From Platynereis dumerilii (lineage: Eukaryota; Annelida; Polychaeta; Phyllodocida; Nereididae), in assembly GCA_026936325.1 (NCBI GenBank), contig JAPTHN010000012.1:41240537-41304536 (forward strand): 64,000 nt of DNA, in the 5' to 3' direction. A program made the position numbers and the translations under genes. The first letter of the stretch is position 1. Each line of letters begins with the position of its first letter. A model generated the notes under the pieces. The model saw nothing but the letters and a program-made list of their open reading frames with translations, was not told where the DNA came from and made no database searches. Below, one piece after another: positions 37,554 to 48,836 of this stretch.

Positions 37554-39850
37554 CCAGAGCTGGCGACCTCACTTTTTTTGTGAGTTTGCACTCAATCTAG
37601 ACCGAAATATGCTGGCGGGATCAAGACTGCCAGTCGGACTGCACTCAATCCTTAACACCTCCCGCAAGGTGTAACAGAAAATGTAGACAACTGAGGATGG
37701 TAACAACTTCAAAATTGTCCCTGTTACCATCTGCGTCCACCCACCAACTAAGCTGGTGGCATCCGGAATGTTTAGCACTCAAATTTCTATCCAAAATATA
37801 GTTGGGTACAAATTTAAAGTTGAAAAGTTTCGAAGATATTTATGATATTTTTCTGAATAGACATTAAATAAATGTCCTACTTTTTTATGCGTTACCTTTC
37901 TCAAAATTCCACCATGTCTTTTAGGAGGAAAAAACATTAAGGGGTTGATTATTTCTGTGAAAATTAAATGCAGGGAGTGACTTTGACCTTGATGTAAAAT
38001 TTCAATGTTACCAGATGGCCGATTGGCCAGCAATGCTCAGTTGAATTTTCATTTGTCCTATGTGTCCTCAAGAAATATGTGTTACCATGTTACCATTTTC
38101 ATACCCATAAAGTGGTAGTATGTAATATGGCCAATTTTTTAACTAAGAAAATGCACACTACTTAGTGTTGACAATTAAAAACAAACTCGTAGCCAGATTT
38201 TTGGAATTTAATGAAAAACGGTGGTTGAATAGCTCAAAGGATGTAACAGGACATACATTGGATAACTGAAAAACCTTAAATAATATTTACAGATTTTTTC
38301 CTGGCAGTGTTTGGTTAAGTCGGTGTCCTTTTGTACATCCACATGCACATTTTCACATGTCATGACAATCAGATTCTGGTGAGAAGATATTCTCTTCGAA
38401 GATGTCCTTGATATATGTCAAACGTGAAAGGACATTTAATCATTGTCCTGTTACTTATCCAACAAAAAAGCATAAAGGTACAGTAACACGATCATGTCAT
38501 GGTTACTTTCAATATTTTTTGTTTGGATCTGTGCAATTGAATTTAAAACTTGAAGGAAATTTATTAAAGTTTTCGATATTGGCCTGACCAACAGTGGTTG
38601 TTTAGTTGTGAGATAATTTTGGTATGGTAACAGGACATTACTATTTTGTCCAACTTATAATATTGAATAGTATTAGTAGTTAGGTTCCCGCTGTCTAACT
38701 GATCAATTGTATTCAAAAAATTCCCTGACCAGCATTTATTTAGTTGTTGTCTGGAGTGATTTGGGTAAAGGAATTTTTCCGTATTGTCCAAAGTTTAAAA
38801 AAGATCAAATGGTAACTAGGACACGTCTCAAATGTATAATTCAGTTTAGTCCTTTTGGACCTACAGTAGGGTGGTCCTTATACAATGGAAAAAAACAAAA
38901 ACTTAAAAATGTCTTGCTCTGACCCCCCAGATATCTTCCTTTTGCTAGAAAAATGAGATTTGCCAAGTTCCACAAAAATCAATGCATATTTAGAGGTAGC
39001 TCGCAGGCCTTGAAGTTTTTCTCATTGTGGCCTTCAGTCACCAAATCATCGCCAAAGACCAAAAATACTGCCATTAAAAAGTTACACCTCTGCAGCACCA
39101 GTCACATGCATTTTTTTGGAATTAGTCTTTAGATAAATAACTGTTCTATTTGACAGAAAAGAAAAACACATTTTAAGACTAACAATGATCATGTACATTA
39201 TATCACGGACATCAATTAAATGCAATGAGAATTTAACATTCAGAACGACTTTTGTGAAAAAGACAGATGAGTATAGTGGCACTTATTACTATGACCTGAA
39301 CATTCACTGTGTTGATGTTAAAAAGACCTTTTCTCAGATCTTTCTCATTTGAAGTTTATTTCATATCTTCAATCATTATATTAGGGACTTGGTTTCCTGT
39401 GATGCATCTTTCACGAGGAGCATCATGCCGTTGAATTTCAGGCAGATACCAGAGGTGATTTCCCATCTTCTGGCTTTGTCACTAATGAATTGCTTATTTG
39501 GTTACAGCATAGTTCTGAACATCTTGGAGAAGACAAAGATTAATTTGTGGTGCACACACAGCAAGAGGATTATACATGAAGCAGGTCTTGACTAGATCTT
39601 TGAAGAGACAAAATCTCGCAAACTCTTTCTCTCACATGCGGAGAGATGGAATTGTTCCCATAATATCTACACTTTGAAACAATAAATGATTAAAATCTTC
39701 CAATGAGTCTGATGCATCACCCCAAGAGCATTGAACTTTTATCAATCCTGATGATAGTGATGAAGAACTCCTACATACACCCAGGTCCAGGAGCTGACGA
39801 TAGTTATCTGATGCTGGGTTTTTGGCAAGCTATTCAATGACAGTTTTGCC

Positions 39851-40308
39851 TGAAAATTAGTGAACCCATAGAGATTTACCATTGAAGACAATGATGAAGT
39901 TGTCTCACCGTACTGGCCATAACATAAATGATATTGCACGAATCATTGAACCAATGCCAGTATTATACCATTGAGGTTTCCCACTACATGTACCAGCCTG
40001 GCCATTGGATTTGTATCAGGGGTCTTTGCGCTAGATAGGGGTTATAATTGTGCAAAAGTAAGTGCGTAAAGTTAAAAGATAGGAGAAGAGGGTGCACTTA
40101 CTTTTGCACAATTATAACCCCTATCTAGCGCAAAGACCCCTGATACAAATCCAATGGCCAGGCTGGTACATGTAGTGGGAAACCTCAATGGTATAATACT
40201 GGCATTGGTTCAATGATTCGTGCAATATCATTTATGTTATGGCCAGTACGGTGAGACAACTTTATCATTGTCTTCAATGGTAAATCTCTTTGGGTTCACT
40301 AATTTTCA
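39851..40308. repeat. Near-perfect long palindrome (215-bp arms, 28-bp spacer)
   Basis: The left arm 39851-40065 and right arm 40094-40308 pair base for base without gaps. I see only two mismatches (in the ggtaaatctct and gacaact segments). The spacer is 40066-40093. There are no target-site duplications and no coding content. Confidence 0.93.
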
Positions 40309-41314
40309 AGCACAACTGTATGACTAGGCGGTGAAATTATTTTATAATGAACTGTCTGATCAATATACTTACAGATTTATTGAGCCTTTTATGTTTAATT
40401 GCCAAGAGCATTTATTTATTTTGTATTTTGAGACATTTACTCGTAATATCATTATAGTAACAGGACATTATAGTTTGCACTAAATAAATTGTCAATGGTA
40501 TTATGTAAGTGAAGTGTCTTTTCATATGTTTTACTGACATGTTTTATTTGTATTTACCTTACTAGTTTATAGTTGCATCACGTGTAAAGTTAAGTTATTT
40601 TGCTTTTTTATAGTCCATGAAAATTTGAAAGGTAACAGGACATGTCTTGGTTACACGCTGTGCTGTTTTGTCCTGTTACGAAACACTTCCATTTAAATTA
40701 ATAGCCCACTTTAATACTTTTTTGGCATTCATGCACTATGCTAGGATTATATAATCCAACAATATAAGACCTATTACAAGCTTTACAAAGATCATTTGAG
40801 CAGGAATAGCAGCAAATGTCCGGCATGTCCATGTTACCATTTTCAAGCAAGACTATTATTTTGCATGTTTTTTTGTGCAAACTTTAAAAACTTGAAAGTA
40901 AGTAAAAAAACAAAACTTAAAATTAATATGACCTTCAATTTATTAGTCCTGCCATTTCGTTTTAGTGGGAAATCCACTTTGATATGTCCTGTTACCATTC
41001 ATGGTAAATAATAAACTAAGTATTATTATTGTCAATGACACTCTCTCATTTTTATTGTAATTGGCCTGGTTTAGGTGACCATAGAGGGCGAAGATAATGT
41101 TGGTTTACCGCACTTACCACCGCATTGCACAATTTTAAACTCTGATTATTGAAATTGCGTCCATGTTACCATCCTTTGGGTGGTGTTTTCTTAGCTTCCT
41201 GTAACTAATCTGGCCATTATCCATATTTAGAAATCTTTCACTCATTCAGTTACCCCAAATTGTTGAAACATTGACTTGTTTATCCACTATTTCGCTGAAT
41301 TACAGAACTACCCT

Positions 41315-43198
41315 TCTGGACAACTTCCTTTGAGGAACGTTGGTCTAAGGAAGCATTAAACCTCCCATCCACATCGGACCCAACGTTTGAAATCTACGTA
41401 ATTTGTCGACAGCTGGTTACGAGGTTACTACGTACGTATATATCGTAAATATTTCGTATTTCTCCAACCTCCCTTTACTACGTACCCCCCACGTTGAAGG
41501 ATCGGTCGTTATACGCCTCTGGGGCGTCAGGCGTAGCAGGCCAGCCCAGCGCGCTGTGTCTTGCGCATGCGCAAACATCCGACAAGAAGCCAGCTAATGG
41601 CCGCGGCTCTGTGTGGATTTGATTTACATCGGTCTAGAACACCATTTATACGACCGTAACAGTTTGTTTAACCATGGCCGATTGATTCTAGGATATGTAT
41701 GGGTCAAATGACTCCTTCGGATGGACTCTTGCTGGTGTGTATGCTTCACAATCATCCTGTCAATCGGCGACCTGGATTCACTGTATTGGGGAGGCGCCGG
41801 CCAGGGGCGGAGCGCTCGGAGGGGCCCGGGGGACTGCCGCATTGCTTCAGGCGGACCCAGCCACCCGGCCTGCCATGCCCCCCTCAGAAAAAATAAATTA
41901 AATTGAATTAAATAAAGCCCTTGAATATTGGCCCTCTTTATGGTTGAATAAAGAATGCTCTCATATGATTTTACTGCAGGAATTTTTTTAGGGGGGAGGA
42001 GAATTTTTTTTTAGTTCTTGAGGGGGATGGGTGGTTGGTGATCTGCAAAGAGAAAACATGAATTAAAGCAGTGAAGACAGAAGAGAAAAACAGAGAGAGA
42101 TAGAGAGAGCAGAGCCAGGCAGCAAGCACTGAAGGTGGCTCCAAAATTAGCAGACTTTTCTTCCTTGTTTTACCAAGCAGTCTACAGTCCATTTAAGGAC
42201 TACAATAAATAAAAAAAATATCAAAATTCACTTACCTTATAAGGGATTAATACTGCAACTCTGAAGAGTTGGAAAAATCCCAATCCAAATTGGCCTGCTG
42301 GACAGGTGGCATTCCGATGCAAGTAGGCTCAGTTCAACTCCGATCTCAACTGATTCTCTCTTGCTCGTTTGTGATTGAGCAGTACTTCAGATTTTTTTTT
42401 TGGCCTATCTAATCTTTCATATTTTAAGAGATATTTATTTGGTAGTTTTTGTACTGGTCTAGCTACTATTTCTTTATGGCTTCATCCAATTATCACCAGC
42501 AATCATCCTGTTCGAGGTTTTATAATATATCAAAGTTACCAGATACATTGGAATAGGTATGGAATAGATGGCGCTACAAGGCTCTCTGAGACTTAGGATC
42601 CCAGGTTCTGCAACTTTGTGCAAACCTTCAACAAACCTTTGGCAGATATGTATGATCAGACGTTTGTCCTGAACATTACTTTCAAACGTTGTCCATACAT
42701 GTCAAAAACACGTTGGAGAAACCTTGGATCTTACGTATTTCCAAATGTGCGACCATACCTTTGATCAACCTATGAATCAAAGGTATGGTCATACGTAATA
42801 GTCTAAGGTTGTAAAAACCTCTCAAATGAACGTTCGACAAACCTATGAATCAAAGGTATGGTCATACGTAATAGTCAAACGTTCTTCAAACCTCTCAACC
42901 AAAGGTATGACTTACGTATGACTGACACGTTTAGCCGAACGTTACAACCAAACGTTCTTCCAACCTCTCAACCAAAGGTATGACTTTTGTGTGACTCAAA
43001 CGTTAGGCCAAACTATAAAACAAACTATCTGCCAACCTCTTACTAAGGTTGCGGCCTACGTTTGGTTTTCCATCTGAGTGCAACGTTTGGAAATTACCTT
43101 TGCCCTACCTTTGTAATACGTTGTTTGGCCCAACGTTTGATTCTAACCAAAATAATTACGTAGTGAAAGGTTTGATTTACGTTGCTGCTCGGGAGGGT
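41315..43198. mobile_element. Possible composite DNA element with AACGTTTG repeats
   Basis: The outer ends are loosely inverted (taccctTCtGgaCAaC and the inverse of gcTGctCgGgAgggta) next to TA. The 42,600-43,190 part holds degenerate repeats of 65-75 bp with core words caaaggtatggtcatacgta, aacgttcttc and aacctctcaaccaaaggtat. The left part (41,370-41,500) carries related cccaacgtttga and ctacgta words. No transposase frame. Confidence 0.4.
41500..41660. promoter_or_regulatory. CpG-rich patch with NRF1-like palindrome
   Basis: A local GC/CpG-rich patch in AT-rich surroundings contains the perfect palindrome TTGCGCATGCGCAA (41571-41584), which includes the NRF1-type core TGCGCATGCGCA. A short ATG-started frame at 41597 (MAAALCGFDLHRSRTP...) ends quickly, and I see no convincing donor. 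It could be a promoter or part of a mobile element. Confidence 0.25.
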
Positions 43199-43385
43199 AT
43201 ACATCTGAATGTCCTGTTACCACTCAAAATTTTTCCTTTTATTGATTATCAATTTTGATGTGTCCTAACTATGATCCAACATTTCAAAGGTGGTCCCAGG
43301 TGACATGATATTCCTCCTGTATAGTTAGTTCATTACAAAGAGTTCGGTTTACTTTAGGAAAAGGAAAAAGAAAAGTGTTACCATC

Positions 43386-44244
43386 TACAGGGGGTACAAT
43401 TATCTCGATTTTTTCATTTAATATATGAGATAACCCCAAAGCACTATACTATGGGATAGGACTAGGTTTCATGTGTTTGAGACAGCAAAATATTGGTGAT
43501 TACTGCAAGTTTATTTTTGACAGGCAGAAACAGCCAATTAAGTCCTAGCACCTCCAGAGATCTTGCCATATAAACTGTGAATCATTTTTATTCAAATCAA
43601 CCATACTTCAACAGTCAACTGTCAACTTGTCTTCATGAGTTCTATTGTGAGCTGTGGTCCTGAACTGGCGTGTGTTTGATGCTAACGAGTCTTGACGAGG
43701 TATTCGGCATGGTGCTGAGTTGGTGATCATCTCCTGTCACAATGATACCTGGTTTACTTCTCTGTCCTGCTTATTATATCTAATAAATTTTTGGGCTTGA
43801 TTCATTTCAGCTTTATCGTGTGATTGTCATAGTCAATATTCCATGTGTGCTTCGCATTTGCGTCCCACATGTGGTGAGCCTTAGTGCTCTGTGAGGCTTA
43901 GTGACGATTACAAAAATATTTTTCCCTGAGGGAACTTCCCTCTCTCAACAATATTAACCTTACATGCATGTCTATATAATTTTCAGTGGGTGCTGGTCCT
44001 GTCCCGTCTGCCCTTTCTTTTCTTTTGCAGGTTGCCGGCTGTTCAGGTGGGGGGGTTCCTTTGGAACTGGCGGGTCTGTCCCCCACCTTTGGACTGTGTC
44101 ACCTGTTTGGCATTTGCTTGTATGACTTTACATTGTACATTTGTAATGTTGCTTTATTTCCGTCATTTAATAAAATGACATTTTCAACCAAATGCCTGCT
44201 CAGTTCCTCTGTCCAAACGAGTTCATAGCCAGCAACAAGCATAA
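43386..44244. other. Intergenic stretch, no gene seen
   Basis: No supportable coding frame. A plus-strand AATAAA occurs near 44170 after a G/C-rich stretch, which could be the 3' end of an unrecognised transcript or repeat. Confidence 0.4.
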
Positions 44245-44476
44245 AGTTAATTATCAGTCTGATTCAACCATGATGGAATACACTACTGATGATTAGTATG
44301 GATTTTATCAACTATATCTCATAATTTTTCTATTATAAATAATTCATGTGTACAAACTGCTGATTGGGGGTGTAGGGGGGAGGGGGTTTTAGAGGAGCGG
44401 GGGGAGGGAGCCCAAGGGGCAGGGGGCTTAGGGGATTGAGGGAGCAAGGTAATAATTATATGGTCAGTTGTAACGT

Positions 44477-47400
44477 TTACATTTTCCACAAGAAATGCAT
44501 GAAATGTTCATCCTTAGCCACGTTGTAGTAGCGGAAGTCATCCATGGCGGCTGTGATGCCTTTTGTAAATCCAACCCGGAGGTTCTTCTTGGCTTGAGGG
44601 TTGGTCCTCTTCGAAAAGTCAAATGGTTCTTGAACAGCCAGGCAGCCATTGATGTAGTATCGCAGAACGGTGTCTTTGAAAGTTACCGCCACGTGATGCC
44701 AAGTTTCGAAATCGAAGTAACCTAACTTCGCATAAAATGTATTGTGTGTGGTGTTCCTCACTGTGCACCTGAAGCCAAATTTCGTAAGGGAGGGTTTTGC
44801 TTCAACGTTAAGCTTGATCAGGGTAGACACAAAAAAGTCTCGGAACTGTTCACTCTGAGGGTTGACCAACTTCAACCACAACGAAATGGTGGCGCCATCT
44901 TTGCATAACGGAGATCCGAAATCATTCTGGCTGATGCACAGGTTGTCATGGGAACCAAGATCAAGGACGTTACTATTTTGGATGGTCGTGCATACGAAAT
45001 AGAGCCCACCTCCATACTTCCCTGTTGTGGTGACAATGGCTGAAGAAGCACAGAAAAGGTCGAATTAATTATATAATTAGACAGGTTTGTTATTGCTATA
45101 ATAGTTTGGCCTGGGAGTGGGAATGAACGGTCAACTATATATATAGCTTAACAATTTGGAAGAAATATTTGATAATTTGGAAGTTAGAGAGGATTCTAAC
45201 TTACACACATTTTTTTCATTCAGATCCTGAAAAGAGAGAGACAACCTGAAAATGAGGTGTCAATGACTTATACCTCATACGCCTCTTTAACTTTACATTT
45301 TAAGTCGTAATTTTTGAAAATAAACAATAATCTGATTATGGAGAATAAGTTGTTCTTGATTCCAGGTATATCCATGTATAATATTATTGTTCACTGGAAA
45401 CTTACAATGTTGGAGACATGACGTTTCAACTTCTCAGCTAGAGGTCTTGTTCACATGTGAGTGAAACACAGGATGACTTGATGTGTTTGACAGACATATA
45501 TTGGAGAAACCAAACGATCGCTCGGCACCAGAGTCAAAGAAAACCAGAAGATGATCATACCACTGCCTGAGGTGAACACCGCATCTCAAGATGGCACCCC
45601 ATCTCCCTTCGCAACTCCAAAATACTTTGCAGAGAACAAGATTGGATCAAGAGGAAAGTCAAAGAGTCTACATCAGACAGCAACAACCCAACAGCAACCG
45701 AGACCAAGGCTATCAACTCCCCCCCCCCCACCTGTCCACAACCAACTCCTGAGTGTTAACAACAACAAACACATCACGTCATCCTGTGTTTCACTCACAT
45801 GTGAACAAGACCTCAGCACTAGCTGAGAGGTTGAAACGTCATGTCTCAAACATTGTAAGTTTCCAGTGAACAATAATCTGATTGTTTGACATCATAATAT
45901 TATTTGGCAGCATAATAGGTTTGAATAAACAAACAAATTAACTAATTTGAAGTAGGTGCCAAATAGGAAGAAACAATCAAGTAAATATCAATGACGTAGC
46001 AAAGCCAGTTTGCAAATGAAGAAGAAAATAAATTTTCCAATGGACCGCAAATCTGCAAAGAGCTCTGAAGACTAATTCAATAAAAACAACGAGTAGAGTG
46101 AGACCTACCAGCCCTGTTGGAATTCACTGCCTCCGTTGCATTCGTGCCCACGGCTGGGACATTGCCGTTGTTTATGGAATCCATGGGTACGTGTATCACT
46201 TGGTCTGGAATATGAAGTTTTAAATTTATCATCATCTCTCAAGTGCAGTCTGAGGGCAGTGGCGGATCCAGAAAGGGTCATCTACGGGGGGCCCGGGCGA
46301 GTCTCGGCATTCGCGGGCCCGCGTCGCGGCAAATTTTCTTCAAGATACTATTATTAATCTCAGTGGTGTAGGGGGGGCCCGTGCCCCCTAGGCCCCCCCT
46401 GTATCCGCCACTGGAGGGAACACATTAGGCCTATATGAATGCAAATTTGGGCAAAAAGCCTCATTGATCCAATTATGGACAGTCCCCTGAATAGATAGCC
46501 TCTCCTACGCCTATGGTTACTCAGTAACCTAACTGATGTATATATACTGTAAAGTTTATGGCTTTCTTTTAAGTAATTAGTTATTTTTAACTAATAGCTC
46601 AGCTTGAGTAACTTACAGCCAGGAAATTTGATATGCAAAGAGAGTGGGCTCTTGCACTGTGAAAATGGCACTGTGTGACTCATGCAGGGGTGTAGATTTT
46701 TCAGTTATATGGGGGGGGATGATTTCGGCGTGAGCAAACTGTGCGATCATTCCAATGAGCCAGAAGTCGTGCGGCAGGATATTTCGGGGTCATATATTTT
46801 AGATTACCTGAGGTAAATTCTGAGAAACCTGGAGCTTGTAGGGGAGAAGTCGTGCGGCAGGATATTTCGGGGTCATATATTTTAGATTACCTGAGGTAAA
46901 TTCTGAGAAACCTGGAGCTTGTAGGGGAGACCGGGGCTGGTTGTCACAGGGGCAGGTTGTCGCACTGTGTAGAATTTAAACATGCTCTATTTCTGTTTAA
47001 AGCAAGGGCACAGCCATTGTATATGAAAGTCAGTACAGGAGTAACTTAAATCTATCTGGTGAATATATACCTATGTCATTCGAAATCTTGATGTCATATT
47101 GGACATTTTTTTTAAATTCAGCACTCGGGGCAGGTTGTCACACTTTCGGGGCAGGTTGTCACACTTTTGGTTAAGAGTTTGAATGCAGGCAGTGAGACTC
47201 TGTAAGTCAAATCCTGAATGAGACAAGTGATTTTGGACATGTCAGAAATCCCCTACTTGCCCAGTGCAGACCTTAACAATCATGTGACTCTGTACAAGGG
47301 TGCTACAAATTTTGACTTATCAAGGCAACAGAAATGCATTTTGATAAGGAAGAGGGTGAGCGCAGACTGTAGAATTTTTCTGCAAATTCCTTTTGAAAAT

Positions 47401-48836
47401 TTGAAATAGATCTATTTAGACGCTATGCCTTTTCTGCTTACATCATCAATCACCAGTAGAATGTACTAAGGATATGACAATTTAATTTCATTAGAGCGTG
47501 ACAACCTGCCCCGAAAGTGTGACAACCTGCCCCGATAGTGTGACAACCTGCCCGAAAGTGTGACAACCTGCCCCTGTGACAACCAGCCCCGGTCTCCCCT
47601 ATTTTCCATAGTTCATCCAGGTTTCTCAGAATTTGTTGCAAGGACAGATGAAAGTTACTAATGATTCTCAACATCAAAGTTCTATTTATTACATGTATAA
47701 TAATTTGGAATTCTAGGGGGGGATAATCATATGATAACCCCCCCCCCCATGCTCATCCCAGGGGGGGATGCATCCCCCCATCCCCCGGAGGACCCCCCCC
47801 CCCCATGATCTACACCCCTGGACTCATGACAGCTGATGAAGTGTCATGTTCTCTACATTCAACTTGGGAAACATATAGCTCAAGGCAGATTGATTAGTCA
47901 TGATCAAGAGAAGGCCATTTGATTTGTCAACAAGCAGGATCAGTCTCCTTAAATCAAATTAACATTGAAAGTATTGGGTATGATCATATATTCCACAATA
48001 GGCAGTGAAGTTCTGGCAAAAAACCATGTGATTAAAGCCATGCAGTTCGTTGTTGTGAACCACAGGCATATCATTATCTGGCGCTGTTATGTAAACAATG
48101 AGCAGTGAAGTGATGACGTCACAATGTTTTGACACTCTGATTGGTTGGTGTGGTTGCTAGGGATCTTTTTGTGGCCAATCAAACAAAATAGTATACCTTG
48201 AAATTATTAATTTTTTTGACTGGAGGTCTGTTTTATTGTGGGATATAAATAAGACTTAATGGGAGTGTGGTTCACAGCAATGAACCTCACTCAAGTTAGG
48301 TCTGCTGCAGAATAAACACTCATCCTTCAGACTCGTGTTGTATTCTTCCGCGACCTGACATTCATGAGGTTCATTGCTGTGAACCACACTCCCATTCAGT
48401 TTTATCATAGACAAATCATCAGCATGATGACACAAGAAGTGCCATTTTCACAGCGCAGCAGTCCACTCTTTTTGCATATCATATTTCCTTGCTGTAAACA
48501 TAATTAACAAGACTGACCTTCAGTTACATCCGCTTGAAGTGCCAGCGAATAGACTCTAGTCGGGCCACTCCATGTTGAATGCTCTTCAAATCCACAGGTC
48601 AGACACAGTTCGCAAATTCTCCCAGTTAGTTGATAAGCATGGCAGACAGGAATCTTTTGATTCATACAGCGTTCCGCGCATCTGATGTTGCTCATGTCCC
48701 CAATGGAATATGTGGACGAGCAACTGACGTTTGATTTCCTGTCGAAGTGGTACTTTTGATAAATCGAACATCGTATTCCTGCAAAAGGGCTTGTTACGAG
48801 ACAAAGCATAAACCTCAAGTGGTTCACAGTGAGCAT
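44477..48836 (-). CDS. Secreted PAN/apple-like plus LamG-domain protein, copy B
   Basis: A paralog of the gene at 24451-26819 with the same structure: exons 48518-48836, 46109-46204 and 44477-45039 (319, 96 and 563 bp; 325 residues plus stop), with intact frame and splice sites. The start chosen is MLTVNHLRFM, which aligns with copy A; an in-frame upstream Met gives a 19-residue extension that would precede the signal peptide. The cysteine-rich module is identical to copy A apart from one K/R change. The LamG-like domain differs at roughly two dozen positions, concentrated around the EPF...KKN loop. Intron 1 is larger than in copy A because it holds several insertions. Likely extracellular; function unknown. 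Confidence 0.78.
45384..45877. mobile_element. Inverted-repeat-flanked Penelope-like (GIY-YIG) relic
   Basis: Arms of about 100 bp (45384-45490 and 45770-45877) are inverted copies (attattgttcactggaaac; gacatgacgtttcaac; gtgagtgaaacacaggatga). Between them a short plus-strand segment reads YIGETKRSLGTRVKE, which matches the GIY-YIG endonuclease signature found at the C-terminus of Penelope-like retroelements. It is a broken remnant inside intron 2 of PAN/LamG copy B. Confidence 0.55.
46252..46418. mobile_element. MITE with CAGTGGCGGATCCAG ends
   Basis: The element spans 46257-46413, with inverted ends CAGTGGCGGATCCAG / GTATCCGCCACTG and a 5-bp flank GAGGG on both sides. The paralogous site in copy A (ctgagggcacacatt, about 25970) is empty. 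G/C-rich interior. Confidence 0.8.
46677..47828. mobile_element. hAT element (CAGGGGTGTAGAT ends) carrying a nested foldback
   Basis: The element spans 46685-47820, with inverted ends CAGGGGTGTAGAT / ATCTACACCCCTG and a perfect 8-bp duplication GACTCATG; the site is empty in copy A. Inside is a foldback at about 46928-47600 whose arms carry tandem GGGGCAGGTTGTCACA words. The left arm is preceded by a perfect 83-bp tandem duplication (46762-46844, 46845-46927). No transposase frame. Confidence 0.88.
47991..48406. mobile_element. Inserted sequence of uncertain class (LTR-like features)
   Basis: The block is absent from copy A, where ggtatgatcatgacaaatc is continuous. It contains an inverted pair (gggagtgtggttcacagc and the inverse at about 48375) and an AATAAA followed by a GT-rich stretch, as in LTR ends. 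The family is not identified. Treat it as an old fossil fragment. Confidence 0.4.

Larger units (their letters stand above)
37680..43385. repeat. Region with scattered TGTCCTGTTACCAT-like motifs
   Basis: At least a dozen copies or close variants of TGTCCTGTTACCAT occur in both orientations over 5.7 kb, at about 37695, 37717, 38081, 38240, 38444, 38624, 38809, 40455, 40631, 40669, 40831, 40985, 41162, 43210 and 43375. They are largely absent elsewhere in the window. No coding region is visible. It may be one or more decayed DNA elements with sub-terminal repeats. Confidence 0.6.

Noticed and set aside
43960-44200. Small gene with poly(A) signal
   Set aside because: Only short open frames and no splice-consistent exon chain; the AATAAA alone is not enough.
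45384-45877. Hammerhead ribozyme in the Penelope-like arms
   Set aside because: The ctgagag...gaaacgtc words are suggestive, but I cannot form the three stems with the required core, so no call is made.
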